From assembly GCA_049647585.1 (NCBI GenBank), contig JBARXY010000029.1:40065-104064 (forward strand): a DNA stretch of 64,000 nt, written 5' to 3'. The stretch comes from JAGQSZ01 sp049647585 (GTDB lineage Bacteria; Actinomycetota; Acidimicrobiia; Acidimicrobiales; Microtrichaceae). The notes under the pieces are model-generated. The model did not search any database, was not told the origin of the DNA, and saw only the letters and a list, made by a program, of their open reading frames with translations. The position numbers and the translations under genes are program-made. The first letter of the stretch is position 1. Each line of letters starts with the position of its first letter. Positions 7,218-16,514 of this stretch are shown here, piece by piece.

Positions 7218-9047
7218 ATGGCGAAGGCCGTCGGAATTGACCTTGGAACAACCAACTCGGTGGTCAGCGTTCTCGAGGCCGGGGATGCAGTTGTCATTCC
7301 CAACGCAGAGGGTGCCCGAACCACCCCATCGGTAGTTGCTTTCGGCAAGGATGGCGAGGTCCTCGTCGGTGAGGTCGCCAAGCGTCAGGCGGTCACCAAC
7401 GCTGATCGGACGATCCGCTCGGTGAAGCGCCACATGGGCACGAACTGGACCGTCGACATCGACGGCAAGAAGTACACCCCGCAGGAGATCTCAGCCCGCA
7501 CCCTGATGAAGCTGAAGAGGGATGCCGAGGCCTACCTCGGCGACAGCGTCACCCAGGCCGTCATCACGGTGCCCGCCTACTTCGACGATGCCCAGCGCAC
7601 GGCGACCAAGGAAGCAGGCCAGATTGCCGGTCTGGAAGTTCTACGAATCATCAACGAGCCCACAGCAGCGGCTCTCGCCTACGGCATGGACAAAGAGGCC
7701 GAGGACCAGACCATTCTGGTATTCGACCTCGGTGGTGGAACGTTCGACGTTTCCGTGCTGGAAATCGGCGACGGAGTATTCGAGGTCAAGTCGACGCACG
7801 GCGACACCAGCTTGGGCGGCGACGACTGGGACCAGAGGGTCATCAATTGGCTCGTCGATTCCTTCAAGGGCGACCACGGCGTCGACCTGAGCAAGGACAA
7901 GATGGCAACCCAGCGTCTGCGTGAGGCGGCCGAGAAGGCCAAGATCGAACTGTCCCAGGTCGGCCAGACCCAGATCAACCTGCCATTCATCACGGCCACC
8001 GATGCTGGTCCTCTGCACCTGGATTACACACTCGCCAGGGCCAAGTTCCAGGAGCTCACCGAAGACCTGCTGCAGCGATGCAAGGTCGCCTTCGACCATG
8101 CCGTCAAGGACGCCGGGCTGACCACCAGCCAGGTCGATCACGTCATCCTCGTCGGTGGCTCCACCCGCATGCCCGCGGTTCAGGACCTCGTCCGTGACCT
8201 CACCGGATCCGACCCCCACAAGGGCGTCAACCCCGACGAGGTTGTCGCGATGGGTGCTGCGATCCAGGCCGGAGTCCTCAAGGGCGACGTCAAGGACGTC
8301 CTCCTTCTGGACGTGACCCCACTGTCCCTGGGCATCGAGACCAAGGGTGGTGTCATGACCAAGCTGATCGAGCGCAACACCACCATCCCGACCCGCAGGA
8401 CCGAGGTGTTCACAACCGCCGAGGACAATCAGCCCTCGGTAGAGATCCACGTCCTCCAGGGTGAACGCGAGATGGCGGACTTCAACAAGACCCTGGGCAA
8501 GTTCCAGCTGGTCGACCTTCCTCCAGCTCCGCGTGGCGTCCCACAGATCGAGGTCACCTTCGACATCGACGCCAACGGAATCGTCAACGTCCACGCCAAG
8601 GACCGGGCTACCTCCAAGGAACAGTCGATTACCATCACCGGCCAGTCCTCGTTGTCGAAGGACCAGATCGACCAGATGGTTCGCGATGCTGAATCCCACG
8701 CCGACGAGGATCGCTCGCGGCGGGAAGAGGCAGACGCACGGAACCGTGCCGAGACACTCGTCTACCAGACCGAGAAGGTTGTCAACGAGCAGGGTGAAAA
8801 GGTTCCCGCCGATCAGAAGTCATCGGTTGAGTCGGCAATCGTTGAAGTGCGTAACGCCCTGAACGGCACCGATGTGGCAGCCATCAACACCGCCACAGAG
8901 GCGCTCATGACCGCCAGCCAGCAGATGTCACAGTCGCTCTACGAGCAGGCCTCAACCACGGCCGAGTCTGACCAGGGCGCATCCGACGGTGCTGCCAGCT
9001 CGGATGAGGATGTCGTCGACGCCGAGATCATCGAGGAGGAGCAGTGA
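7218..9047 (+). CDS. dnaK: Hsp70 chaperone DnaK
   Basis: A 609-residue Hsp70: ATPase-domain signatures AVGIDLGTTNSVVSV, LVFDLGGGTFDVSVLEIGDG and HVILVGGSTRMPAVQ, linker DVLLLDVTPLSLGIET, substrate-binding beta domain and a C-terminal acidic tail ending DVVDAEIIEEEQ. It folds and holds client proteins in the cytosol with DnaJ and GrpE. ATG 7218 follows an AGGAG at good spacing and gives the expected MAKAVGIDLG start; the open frame a few codons upstream is ignored. Its stop overlaps the grpE start (GTGA), so the two are translationally coupled. HAIR-like elements upstream suggest HspR repression. Confidence 0.99.
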   Translation: MAKAVGIDLGTTNSVVSVLEAGDAVVIPNAEGARTTPSVVAFGKDGEVLVGEVAKRQAVTNADRTIRSVKRHMGTNWTVDIDGKKYTPQEISARTLMKLKRDAEAYLGDSVTQAVITVPAYFDDAQRTATKEAGQIAGLEVLRIINEPTAAALAYGMDKEAEDQTILVFDLGGGTFDVSVLEIGDGVFEVKSTHGDTSLGGDDWDQRVINWLVDSFKGDHGVDLSKDKMATQRLREAAEKAKIELSQVGQTQINLPFITATDAGPLHLDYTLARAKFQELTEDLLQRCKVAFDHAVKDAGLTTSQVDHVILVGGSTRMPAVQDLVRDLTGSDPHKGVNPDEVVAMGAAIQAGVLKGDVKDVLLLDVTPLSLGIETKGGVMTKLIERNTTIPTRRTEVFTTAEDNQPSVEIHVLQGEREMADFNKTLGKFQLVDLPPAPRGVPQIEVTFDIDANGIVNVHAKDRATSKEQSITITGQSSLSKDQIDQMVRDAESHADEDRSRREEADARNRAETLVYQTEKVVNEQGEKVPADQKSSVESAIVEVRNALNGTDVAAINTATEALMTASQQMSQSLYEQASTTAESDQGASDGAASSDEDVVDAEIIEEEQ

Positions 9048-9622
9048 CCGACGAGACTCCGTCGGCCGAATCGTCGTCCGGGGAAGCCGCGGGCTCGTTG
9101 GACTCTGATCTCGGCGGTCAGGCAGACAAGGCCGACCAGACCGCCGAGGACCGGATCGATGTCACCGATGATGGCGCCATCGACGGCGATCTCGTCGAGA
9201 TGGTCGAAGTTGGTGTCCGTCTCCAGAAGGAGCGCGACGAATACCTGGACCTTGCCCGCAGGGTCCAGGCCGACTTCGAGAATTACAAACGACGGGTCGA
9301 GGTCCAGAAGGTGGAACAGCGTGAACGTGCCGCCGAAGGACTCGCTGCCGAACTCCTTCCCGTGCTCGACGCGGGTGAGGCTGCTTCGGCCCAGGGTCTG
9401 GAAGATGCAACGGCCCTGTACTCGCAGTTGTTGGTGACACTCGAAAAGCATGGGCTCGAGAAGGTCAACTCATCAGGAGTTGAGTTCGATCCCAATGTCC
9501 ACGAAGCGGTGATCCACGAAGAGGGCGACAGTGACAGCCCGATAGTGGAGGAAGTGCTCCGCACCGGCTATCTATGGAATGCCCGGGTCATTCGCCCGGC
9601 AATGGTCAAGGTGCGCGGCTAG
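9044..9622 (+). CDS. grpE: Nucleotide exchange factor GrpE
   Basis: A 192-residue GrpE. A low-complexity acidic N terminus precedes the long helix (ERDEYLDLARRVQADFENYK) and the C-terminal beta domain (GVEFDPNVHEAVIHEE, LRTGYLWNARVIRPAMVKV). It releases ADP from DnaK. It starts at GTG 9044, sharing four bases with the dnaK stop. About 120 bases separate it from dnaJ; that gap contains GC-rich self-complementary stretches built on CGGGCC/GGCCCG. Confidence 0.97.
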   Translation: MTDETPSAESSSGEAAGSLDSDLGGQADKADQTAEDRIDVTDDGAIDGDLVEMVEVGVRLQKERDEYLDLARRVQADFENYKRRVEVQKVEQRERAAEGLAAELLPVLDAGEAASAQGLEDATALYSQLLVTLEKHGLEKVNSSGVEFDPNVHEAVIHEEGDSDSPIVEEVLRTGYLWNARVIRPAMVKVRG

Positions 9623-9746
9623 TTCTGAAGTCAACGGCCCGGAACCCACGCCGGGCCCTGAAGTAGCAGGTCCGTTCCGTCGGGCCGGCGGGTTGCACTC
9701 GTCGGCCCGACGGGCGGGGTTGAAGATCGAAGAGAGCAGGTTTCGC

Positions 9747-10880
9747 GTGCAGCGTGAGTGGTTCGAGAAGGACTACTACAAGATCCTCGGTGTCTCGCCC
9801 CAAGCGAGCCAGAAGGAGATCACGACCGCCTATCGCAAGCTCGCGCGTGCGCTGCATCCGGATGCGAATCCCGATGACCAGAGCGCCGAGGACCGGTTCA
9901 AGGACGTGTCCGCCGCCTACGAGGTGGTCGGCGACGCGGACAAGCGCGCCGAATACGATGAGGCGCGTCGTGTGGGTCCGATGGCCGGAGGTTTCGGCCC
10001 CGGCCCGGGTGGCGGAGGCGGAGGCGGTTTCGGGGGCCCGGGAGGCGTCCGTTTCGGTGGCGGCGATATCTCGGATCTGATCGGCAACCTTTTCAGCCGG
10101 GGCGCTGGGCAACAGGAGCCGAGCGCGCCGACCGGGCCCCGCCGCGGGGCCGACATAGAGACGGATCTGCACCTCTCCTTCGACGAGTCGATCCGGGGCG
10201 CGACGACGACGGTCAACGTGACCTCGGACGTACGCTGTCCGGACTGCGGCGGCAGTGGTGCAGAGAAGGGCACGGCTCCCCGTGTCTGCCCCGAGTGCGG
10301 AGGCAAGGGGGCGGTCGAAGAGAACCAGGGGTTCTTCTCGTTCAGTCGTCCATGTTCTCGTTGCGGGGGTCGGGGACGACTCATCGACACGCCCTGTCGG
10401 ACATGTGGTGGAGCGGGTGCCGTTCGCCGTCCGCGCCAGGTCAAGGTCCGTATTCCTCAGGGAGTGCGTGACGGTCAGCGGATCCGGGTCAAGGGCAAGG
10501 GTGGTGCCGGAGCAAACGGTGGACCAGACGGTGACCTGTTCGTCCGGGTCCAGGTCGAACCCCACCGGCTGTTCGGCCGCAATGGTGAGAATCTGACACT
10601 GACGGTCCCGATCACGTATCCCGAAGCAGCACTGGGTGCAGACATAACAGTTCCGACGACAGACGAGGAACCGGTGACGATCCGTGTGCCCGCCGGGACC
10701 CGCAGCGGTCGCACGTTCAGGGTCCGCGGCCGAGGAGTCAAGGGACCAAAGAAGACTGGCGACCTACTCGTAACCGTCGATATCGCGGTTCCCCAGAACC
10801 TTTCCGATGACGAACGCAAAGCGCTCGAGGAATATGCCTCCAAGGCAACTGAATCTCCTCGTGGGCACCTGGGAGTCTGA
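9747..10880 (+). CDS. dnaJ: Co-chaperone DnaJ (type I, with zinc fingers)
   Basis: A 377-residue DnaJ. J domain at the N terminus with HPD at 37-39 (RALHPDANPDD), a Gly/Phe-rich linker (GGGGGGFGGPGG), four CxxCxGxG zinc motifs (CPDCGGSG, CPECGGKG, CSRCGGRG, CRTCGGAG) and a two-lobed substrate domain. The start is GTG 9747 (VQREWFEKDYYKILGV), 56 codons inside a longer open frame, because the J domain begins there and an AGAGAGCAGG lies just upstream. It stimulates DnaK ATPase. It lies in the dnaK-grpE-dnaJ-hspR operon. Confidence 0.97.
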   Translation: MQREWFEKDYYKILGVSPQASQKEITTAYRKLARALHPDANPDDQSAEDRFKDVSAAYEVVGDADKRAEYDEARRVGPMAGGFGPGPGGGGGGGFGGPGGVRFGGGDISDLIGNLFSRGAGQQEPSAPTGPRRGADIETDLHLSFDESIRGATTTVNVTSDVRCPDCGGSGAEKGTAPRVCPECGGKGAVEENQGFFSFSRPCSRCGGRGRLIDTPCRTCGGAGAVRRPRQVKVRIPQGVRDGQRIRVKGKGGAGANGGPDGDLFVRVQVEPHRLFGRNGENLTLTVPITYPEAALGADITVPTTDEEPVTIRVPAGTRSGRTFRVRGRGVKGPKKTGDLLVTVDIAVPQNLSDDERKALEEYASKATESPRGHLGV

Positions 10881-10990
10881 CAAAATGTTGAGTGACACCT
10901 CCGACGTCGCTGGTCTGGTACGCCGAGGCGTACCCGTCGCACCGGTCATCGGGGGAGGTTCGTCCCGAATAGCGAGGAGGTGATTCGCAG

Positions 10991-11374
10991 ATGCCCGAGT
11001 TCAACCAAGCCGTCTATGTGATCTCGGTCGCCGCGGAACTCGCAGGGGTTCACCCGCAGACCCTGAGAATCTACGAGCGCAAAGGTCTCCTTGAACCAGG
11101 CAGGACCGTCGGAGGCAGCCGCCGGTACAGCGACGCCGACATTGAATTGCTCCGCAAGATCCAGGACCTGACCAACGAGGGCCTGAACCTCGCCGGGGTC
11201 AAAAGGGTGCTGGCACTCGAGAGGGAACTCGAGCGGATCCGCAGCGAGATCGTTCGACTGCGGGCCCAGGTCGTCGAGGATGTCGACAGCGTCCACCGTC
11301 AGTACCGCCGAGACCTGGTTCCTCTGCAGCAGGCAGTTGTGCTGTATGAGGGCGGTCGACGGCGTCGGGGTTGA
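10991..11374 (+). CDS. hspR: Heat-shock repressor HspR (MerR family)
   Basis: A 127-residue MerR-type regulator: VYVISVAAELAGVHPQTLRI is the helix-turn-helix, YERKGLLEPGRTVGGSRRYS the wing, followed by a coiled coil (RVLALERELERIRSEIVRLR). Family and position after dnaJ identify HspR, which represses the dnaK operon and clpB with DnaK as co-repressor in streptomycetes. The ATG is preceded by GAGGAGGTGATTCG. About 110 bases separate it from dnaJ. Confidence 0.95.
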   Translation: MPEFNQAVYVISVAAELAGVHPQTLRIYERKGLLEPGRTVGGSRRYSDADIELLRKIQDLTNEGLNLAGVKRVLALERELERIRSEIVRLRAQVVEDVDSVHRQYRRDLVPLQQAVVLYEGGRRRRG

Positions 11375-11400
11375 TCGCGATCGGCGGCACTGGCTACGCG

Positions 11401-12468
11401 GTGTCGGTGCGCCGATACCGGATCTTGTCGCTCGTCCTGGCGTTGGCGCTGGGTTATGCAGCCACTTCTGTGGGCATGGCAACCGCGGCAGGAGCACAGG
11501 GCCGGCACGTCGTCGTGGTCGGCGACAGCATCCTTCTGGGTGCCCAGAACCAACTCGCTGCCCAGTACGCACGGATTGGTTGGACCGCGACGCTCGACAT
11601 GGCGGTCAGCCGCTCGACGCTCGCCGGTCTCGATGCAATCGAAAGGCATCGCGGTGAACTCGGCGACTCGCTGGTAATCGGGCTGGGTGCCAACGACGCA
11701 GGTGACACAGCAGCGTTCAAATCCCGTGTCGAGCGGGTTCTGAACGCGATCTCCGAGGTCCCCCACGTCTACTGGCTGACGATCGCCGAGGTGCGGCCGT
11801 ACTATCCCGCCGCGAATCAGGTCCTGCGTGACGCGGCGTCCACACATCCGAACCTGACGGTCATCGAGTGGGCACAGCACGCAGCGGCAACACCGACGGC
11901 TACTGGATCCGACGGTCTTCACCTGACCAGCTTCGGCGCGACAGAAATGGCGAACCTCGTCTCGTTCGCAACTGTCATCGGTGCGACGCCAAAGCCGGTC
12001 GGCGGGGCCGCCCCGTCGATCGCTCCTGCTCCCGCGGACGCGACCCCGAAGTCGACCCGGCTGAGCCCCAGCGTTCCCACGACAGGTCCGGCTCCTGATG
12101 CCGTTACCCCGGACGGAGCGGACCCTAAATCGCCCAACTCGACTTCGCCCAACACGACTTCGCCCAACACGACCGAGGTCTCGACAACTACAACGACGAT
12201 CGGGGCGATGGAGTGGCCCCCGTCTGACAGGGACTCAGAAGCCACAGGTTCGGGAATCGGAGCACGGCCGGATGGGATGGAGGGCTCGGACGGCGGCGGC
12301 TGGTTCCCGATCTCGGTTCTGGGTCAACGGATCGGCGCCGGGCCGTCGTTATTGATCGCGGCCTTGGCGCTGTTCGGGGTTGCTGTGGGTACGTGGACAG
12401 TGACGTCTCGACGTCGGGACGCCTACTCCGGAGATGATGACAGGGATGATGACGTCGACGTGATCTGA
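11401..12468 (+). CDS. Secreted or membrane-anchored SGNH/GDSL-like hydrolase
   Basis: About 355 residues. An N-terminal signal or anchor (RILSLVLALALGYAATSVGM) precedes an SGNH fold: block I VVVVGDSILLGAQ (Ser43), block III GLGANDAGD (Asn98), block V SDGLHLT (Asp171, His174), so the catalytic set looks intact. A Pro/Thr/Ser-rich linker with a duplicated TSPNT leads to a C-terminal membrane span (LLIAALALFGVAVGTW) and an acidic cytosolic tail. Such proteins can act as O-acetyl esterases or acyl transferases on envelope glycans. GTG 11401 is my start choice; TTG 11371, overlapping the hspR stop, is possible. Substrate is unknown. Confidence 0.8.
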   Translation: MSVRRYRILSLVLALALGYAATSVGMATAAGAQGRHVVVVGDSILLGAQNQLAAQYARIGWTATLDMAVSRSTLAGLDAIERHRGELGDSLVIGLGANDAGDTAAFKSRVERVLNAISEVPHVYWLTIAEVRPYYPAANQVLRDAASTHPNLTVIEWAQHAAATPTATGSDGLHLTSFGATEMANLVSFATVIGATPKPVGGAAPSIAPAPADATPKSTRLSPSVPTTGPAPDAVTPDGADPKSPNSTSPNTTSPNTTEVSTTTTTIGAMEWPPSDRDSEATGSGIGARPDGMEGSDGGGWFPISVLGQRIGAGPSLLIAALALFGVAVGTWTVTSRRRDAYSGDDDRDDDVDVI

Positions 12469-12520
12469 TGCCGCGGAGATGCTGAGGGAGCGGAAGATGT
12501 GACAAGAAACGGCCTACAAA

Positions 12521-12541
12521 GTTGATGGCGTGACTATCAAG
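12521..12541 (+). promoter_or_regulatory. HAIR-like HspR operator upstream of clpB
   Basis: GTTGATG-GCGTGAC-TATCAAG has 7+7+7 geometry and shares its left arm, the preceding CAAA/ACAAA context and the TCAAGTTT right edge with the element before dnaK (6989-7009). A plausible -10 (TAAAAT) follows within 25 bases. I infer HspR control of clpB, as in streptomycetes. Confidence 0.72.
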
Positions 12542-12601
12542 TTTTTTGAGTACAGTGCTAAAATGTCGAGGACCCAAGACTGAGTAAGGGGAACAGCGCC
12601 G

Positions 12602-15124
12602 ATGCCGCTCGATCCAAATACCTGGACAACCAAGACGACCGAGGCGGTCACGGCTGCGATCGAATTAGCCAAGGCTCGCAGTAACCCCGAAGTCACGCCC
12701 GACCATCTCTTGGCGGCCCTGCTCGGCCAGGAGGAGAGCTTGGTTCTGCCCCTCGTCCGCAAGCTGGGCGTCAATCCGATAACGCTGCGCGATTCAATTG
12801 ATGCAGGTATTGCGTCGTTGCCAACCTCATACGGGACCGAGACCCGTCCCGGTCGACAGTTCGTGTCCCTGGTGGAGGCCGCCGACAAGGAGCGCGGCGA
12901 ACTTTCCGACGACTATGTGTCGACCGAGCACCTGTTGCTGGCGGCTGTTGCGGCCGAGCAGTCGAGCCCGCTGGCGCAGCGACGTTTCGGTGATACGACC
13001 AGGGAGCAGGTGCTGAGCGCGCTGGCCGAGGTTCGGGGTAATCGACGGGTGACCACCCAGAACCCCGAAGACACCTTCGAAGCTCTGGAGAAGTACGGCC
13101 AGGACCTCACCGAGGCGGCACGTTCCGGCAAGCTCGACCCGGTCATCGGTCGTGATGAAGAGATCCGTCGGGTAATCCAAGTGCTGTCGCGTCGCACGAA
13201 GAACAACCCGGTCCTCATTGGTGAACCCGGAGTCGGCAAGACAGCGGTTGTGGAGGGCTTGGCCCAGCGCATTGTCGAGGGAGACGTACCCGAATCGCTC
13301 CGCGGCAAGCGGGTGATCGCGCTCGACATGAGTTCGATGGTCGCAGGCGCCAAGTACCGGGGCGATTTCGAAGAACGGCTGCAGGCCGTCCTTGCCGAGA
13401 TCAAGGACTCGAACGGCGAGGTCATCACGTTCATCGATGAGATGCACACCGTCGTCGGCGCTGGAGCGACGGGCGAAGGAGCCATGGACGCTGGCAACAT
13501 GCTCAAGCCGATGCTCGCGCGGGGCGAGTTGCGCATGGTCGGTGCCACAACTCTCGACGAGTTCCGCAAGTACATCGAGAAGGACCCCGCTCTGGAGCGG
13601 AGGTTCCAGCAGGTCTTCGTCGGCGAGCCGTCGGTTGAGTCGACCATTGCGATTCTGCGTGGCCTGAAGGAGCGCTACGAGATCCATCACGGGGTGGCAA
13701 TCCAGGACCCGGCGCTGGTAGCGGCCGCAGTGCTGTCGGATCGCTATCTGACCGGCCGGTTCCTGCCCGACAAGGCCATCGACCTGGTGGACGAGGCGGC
13801 GGCGAGCCTGTCGATCGAACTCGATTCTGTTCCGACCGAGATCGATGTCGTGGAACGACGGATGCGCGGCCTCGAGATCGAAAAGGTGGCGCTCGCGAAG
13901 GAGGTCGACCCGGCTTCCATCGAACGGTTGGCAGGGCTGGAAGAAGAGCTCGCCAATCTGCGCGAGCAGGCCGACTCGATGCGCGCTCACTGGCAGGCCG
14001 AGAAGGACGCCATCGAGAGGATCAAGGCGCTGACCGCCAGGCTCGAGGTCCTTCGATCCGAAGCCGAGCGGGCGGAGCGCGAAGGCGACTACACGCGCGC
14101 TTCGGAGATCACCTACGGCCACCTCCCGGTCCTCGAACGCGACGTCGTTGCCGCCAATGAGGAACTGGCACAGCTGCAGTCGGGCCAGAGGATCCTGAAG
14201 CAGGAGGTTGACGAGGAGGACATCGCCGCGGTCGTGGCCAAGTGGACCGGAGTTCCGGTTTCACGTCTGATGGAGGGCGAGATGACCAAACTCGTCCGCC
14301 TTGAGGATGTCCTGCATCAACGGGTCATCGGTCAGGACGAGGCGGTTTCTGCGGTGGCGAACGCCATCCGTAGAAGTCGTGCCGGGCTGTCCGATCCGAA
14401 TCGTCCGATCGGAAGCTTCCTGTTCCTGGGACCGACCGGTGTCGGCAAGACCGAGCTGGCCCGAAGCCTCGCCGACTATCTCTTCGACGACGAGCGGGCG
14501 ATGGTTCGCATCGACATGAGTGAGTACATGGAGAAGCACGCCGTGAGTCGCCTGGTCGGTGCACCTCCCGGATACGTCGGCTACGACGAGGGCGGCCAAC
14601 TCACCGAAGCCGTCCGGCGTCGCCCCTACGCGGTCGTGTTGCTCGACGAGGTCGAGAAGGCTCATCCCGATGTCTTCAACATCCTGTTGCAACTACTTGA
14701 TGACGGCAGGCTCACCGACGGTCAGGGCAGGACCGTTTCGTTCACGAATACCGTCCTCATAATGACGTCCAACCTGCCGGGTGAACCGGCGGACTTCTTC
14801 CGTCCCGAGTTCATCAACCGTGTAGACGAGATCGTCCGCTTCCGTCCCTTGGAGGAGTCCGATCTGGGCCAGATCGTCGATATCCAGCTGGCACAGCTCC
14901 GCAAGCGGCTGGCTGATCGCCGCATCACGCTCGATGTCAGCGAGGAGGCCAGCGCCAAACTGGCCCACGATGGCTATGACGCTGCGTTCGGTGCCCGGCC
15001 ACTCAAGCGGCTCATCCAGAAGCAGGTCGGTGACCGACTGGCGATGGCGATGCTCGATGGCTCGATCAGCGACGGAGACACGGTGTCCCTTGAAGTCCAG
15101 GACGGTGAGTTCGTCGTCGACTGA
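12602..15124 (+). CDS. clpB: ATP-dependent disaggregase ClpB
   Basis: An 840-residue Hsp100. Two N-terminal Clp repeats (TPDHLLAALLGQ, STEHLLLAAVAAEQ), AAA-1 with Walker A GEPGVGKT and Walker B FIDEMHT, a coiled-coil middle domain (about 410-520), and AAA-2 with GPTGVGKTELA, LLDEVEKAHPD and the arginine-finger region FRPEFINRVDEIV. It rescues aggregated proteins with DnaK. The AAA-2 stretch between IMTSNL and FRPEF is about ten residues shorter than in the mycobacterial protein as I remember it. A HAIR-like element lies 60 bases upstream and a strong hairpin just downstream. Confidence 0.98.
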   Translation: MPLDPNTWTTKTTEAVTAAIELAKARSNPEVTPDHLLAALLGQEESLVLPLVRKLGVNPITLRDSIDAGIASLPTSYGTETRPGRQFVSLVEAADKERGELSDDYVSTEHLLLAAVAAEQSSPLAQRRFGDTTREQVLSALAEVRGNRRVTTQNPEDTFEALEKYGQDLTEAARSGKLDPVIGRDEEIRRVIQVLSRRTKNNPVLIGEPGVGKTAVVEGLAQRIVEGDVPESLRGKRVIALDMSSMVAGAKYRGDFEERLQAVLAEIKDSNGEVITFIDEMHTVVGAGATGEGAMDAGNMLKPMLARGELRMVGATTLDEFRKYIEKDPALERRFQQVFVGEPSVESTIAILRGLKERYEIHHGVAIQDPALVAAAVLSDRYLTGRFLPDKAIDLVDEAAASLSIELDSVPTEIDVVERRMRGLEIEKVALAKEVDPASIERLAGLEEELANLREQADSMRAHWQAEKDAIERIKALTARLEVLRSEAERAEREGDYTRASEITYGHLPVLERDVVAANEELAQLQSGQRILKQEVDEEDIAAVVAKWTGVPVSRLMEGEMTKLVRLEDVLHQRVIGQDEAVSAVANAIRRSRAGLSDPNRPIGSFLFLGPTGVGKTELARSLADYLFDDERAMVRIDMSEYMEKHAVSRLVGAPPGYVGYDEGGQLTEAVRRRPYAVVLLDEVEKAHPDVFNILLQLLDDGRLTDGQGRTVSFTNTVLIMTSNLPGEPADFFRPEFINRVDEIVRFRPLEESDLGQIVDIQLAQLRKRLADRRITLDVSEEASAKLAHDGYDAAFGARPLKRLIQKQVGDRLAMAMLDGSISDGDTVSLEVQDGEFVVD

Positions 15125-15132
15125 CTTGGCGT

Positions 15133-15170
15133 GCATGCGTGGGCGGTGGACTTCCGCCGCCGACGCATGC
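15133..15170 (+). terminator. Hairpin terminator after clpB
   Basis: A 17-bp stem (15133-15149 with 15154-15170, one mismatch and one G-T pair) closes a four-base loop nine bases after the clpB stop. There is no T tract, so termination may be Rho-assisted or the hairpin may protect the mRNA end. The rest of 15171-15345 holds no gene that I can support. Confidence 0.65.
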
Positions 15171-15345
15171 GCGCTTCGACGGGTCTGAGACGCCCGCGAA
15201 CTCGCGCTTTGCCGGGGTAGATGCCAACCATCCGGGTCTGGCGTAGCTGTGGCTGTTGACGACCATCGGGTTCACGAGACAGAGTTCCATCCGCGCCCGG
15301 CTCACGGAGCAGGGTTGCCTGGCATGTCCGAGGGTGGGGGTATTC

Positions 15346-16512
15346 GTGGAAGAAGTTTCTCGGGCGACGCCGCTGAGTGCGTTCGTGAAGATCGGGCTCG
15401 TCCTGACGCTGGTCACGCTGGTGCTCGGATCCGTCCGTTTCGCCCGCTTCGACTGGACCGGGCTCCCGCTCGACCGGGGACCGATAACGGCTGAGCGTCA
15501 GGTGGGTCCCTGCCTTGAAAAGATCCACCCCTACACGACCGAATCGGGAAGAGTTATCAAGCCGGTCGTGGTCGACGAGATGCAATATCTGTCGCTGGTC
15601 GAACACTTCCGTGGAGTTCCCAAGGCCGATCTGCAATCCACCTGTCTCTACGATCCGTTCACCAACCGAGCGGGCATGTCGTGGATCGCACATTGGATTC
15701 CGGGGGACGAGGGAGTTTCGCTGGCCCTTGTCAACACCGTCATGCTGGTTCTCGGACTTTGGATCGTCCTGACGACGATCCGCTCCCAGGGAGTCGGCTC
15801 ACGAGGACTATTGGCCGCGGGCGTGTTGTATTCAGTCGCCTGGAATCCCTTCTTCTTCGGCACCGGCGTGCTCGTCGATCCGGGTGTCATCGCCGCGATT
15901 GCCCTCTGTTGGTTCCTCATATCGACCAAACGGACCTGGCTCGTGTGGCCCATCATGCTCATCGGATATCCCCTCAAGGAGACGATCGGAATCGTCATTC
16001 CGGTCGTGTGGGCGGCTTCATGGCAGGAATATCGCAAGGGTGACAAGAGTCTGGTCGCCGCTGCAGGACCTGCTCTGGCTGCAACGGTCGCCTTCGTCGT
16101 CGGCGTCGCCTTCTGGCGTCAGGCATTGCCTCAACCGGCCGCCAGTTGGGAAGTCACCCCCGACATCGACGACATCGTGCACAACCTCACCGACATCATT
16201 AGCTTGGCGTCGTTCGCCGTTGGTGTGCTCCCGCTGCTCATCCCCGCGTTCCTGCTTGCCCGCAAGGCGGCCCGTGCCGATGGTTGGTTGACCGCGATCC
16301 TGGACCCGGCGACGGTAGGGGTCATCATGGCCTTGGGAATTTGCGGCTGGTCCTTCATAACTGTGGACCTGACCCCCCGGCTGTTCTGGATCGGTTTTCC
16401 GTTCGCTGCGACGCAGGCGGCCTTGTGGTTCAGCCAGGGTAGAGCGAAGGAATGGCTCGACGGTCTGGCGTTACCACGATCTCTGGAGCCCGACTCCATT
16501 ACGACGAGCTGA
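15346..16512 (+). CDS. Polytopic membrane protein of unknown function
   Basis: About 388 residues with around eight predicted membrane spans (for example KIGLVLTLVTLVLGSVRF, NTVMLVLGLWIVLTTI, PALAATVAFVVGVAFW). A ~90-residue non-cytoplasmic loop after the first span contains cysteine-bearing segments VGPCLEKIHPYTT and STCLYDPFTNRAG. The layout recalls GT-C glycosyltransferase-like proteins, but I see no clear DD/DE/ED motif. The start is uncertain (GTG 15346 after GGGTGGGGG, or codons further upstream to 15256). Two bases separate it from the acyltransferase gene, suggesting envelope-glycan synthesis. Confidence 0.6.
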   Translation: MEEVSRATPLSAFVKIGLVLTLVTLVLGSVRFARFDWTGLPLDRGPITAERQVGPCLEKIHPYTTESGRVIKPVVVDEMQYLSLVEHFRGVPKADLQSTCLYDPFTNRAGMSWIAHWIPGDEGVSLALVNTVMLVLGLWIVLTTIRSQGVGSRGLLAAGVLYSVAWNPFFFGTGVLVDPGVIAAIALCWFLISTKRTWLVWPIMLIGYPLKETIGIVIPVVWAASWQEYRKGDKSLVAAAGPALAATVAFVVGVAFWRQALPQPAASWEVTPDIDDIVHNLTDIISLASFAVGVLPLLIPAFLLARKAARADGWLTAILDPATVGVIMALGICGWSFITVDLTPRLFWIGFPFAATQAALWFSQGRAKEWLDGLALPRSLEPDSITTS

Positions 16513-16514
16513 CA

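Noticed and set aside
7641..8699. Long open frame (about 350 codons) antisense to dnaK
   Set aside because: It mirrors the codon periodicity of dnaK in GC-rich DNA, has no recognisable domain, and lies entirely within a certain gene.
12827..14122. Open frame of about 430 codons antisense to clpB
   Set aside because: Same artefact of high GC at third codon positions; no ribosome-binding site or family resemblance.
15133..15170. Inverted repeat as a mobile-element end
   Set aside because: It is a single hairpin right after clpB with no partner copy, target duplication or transposase.
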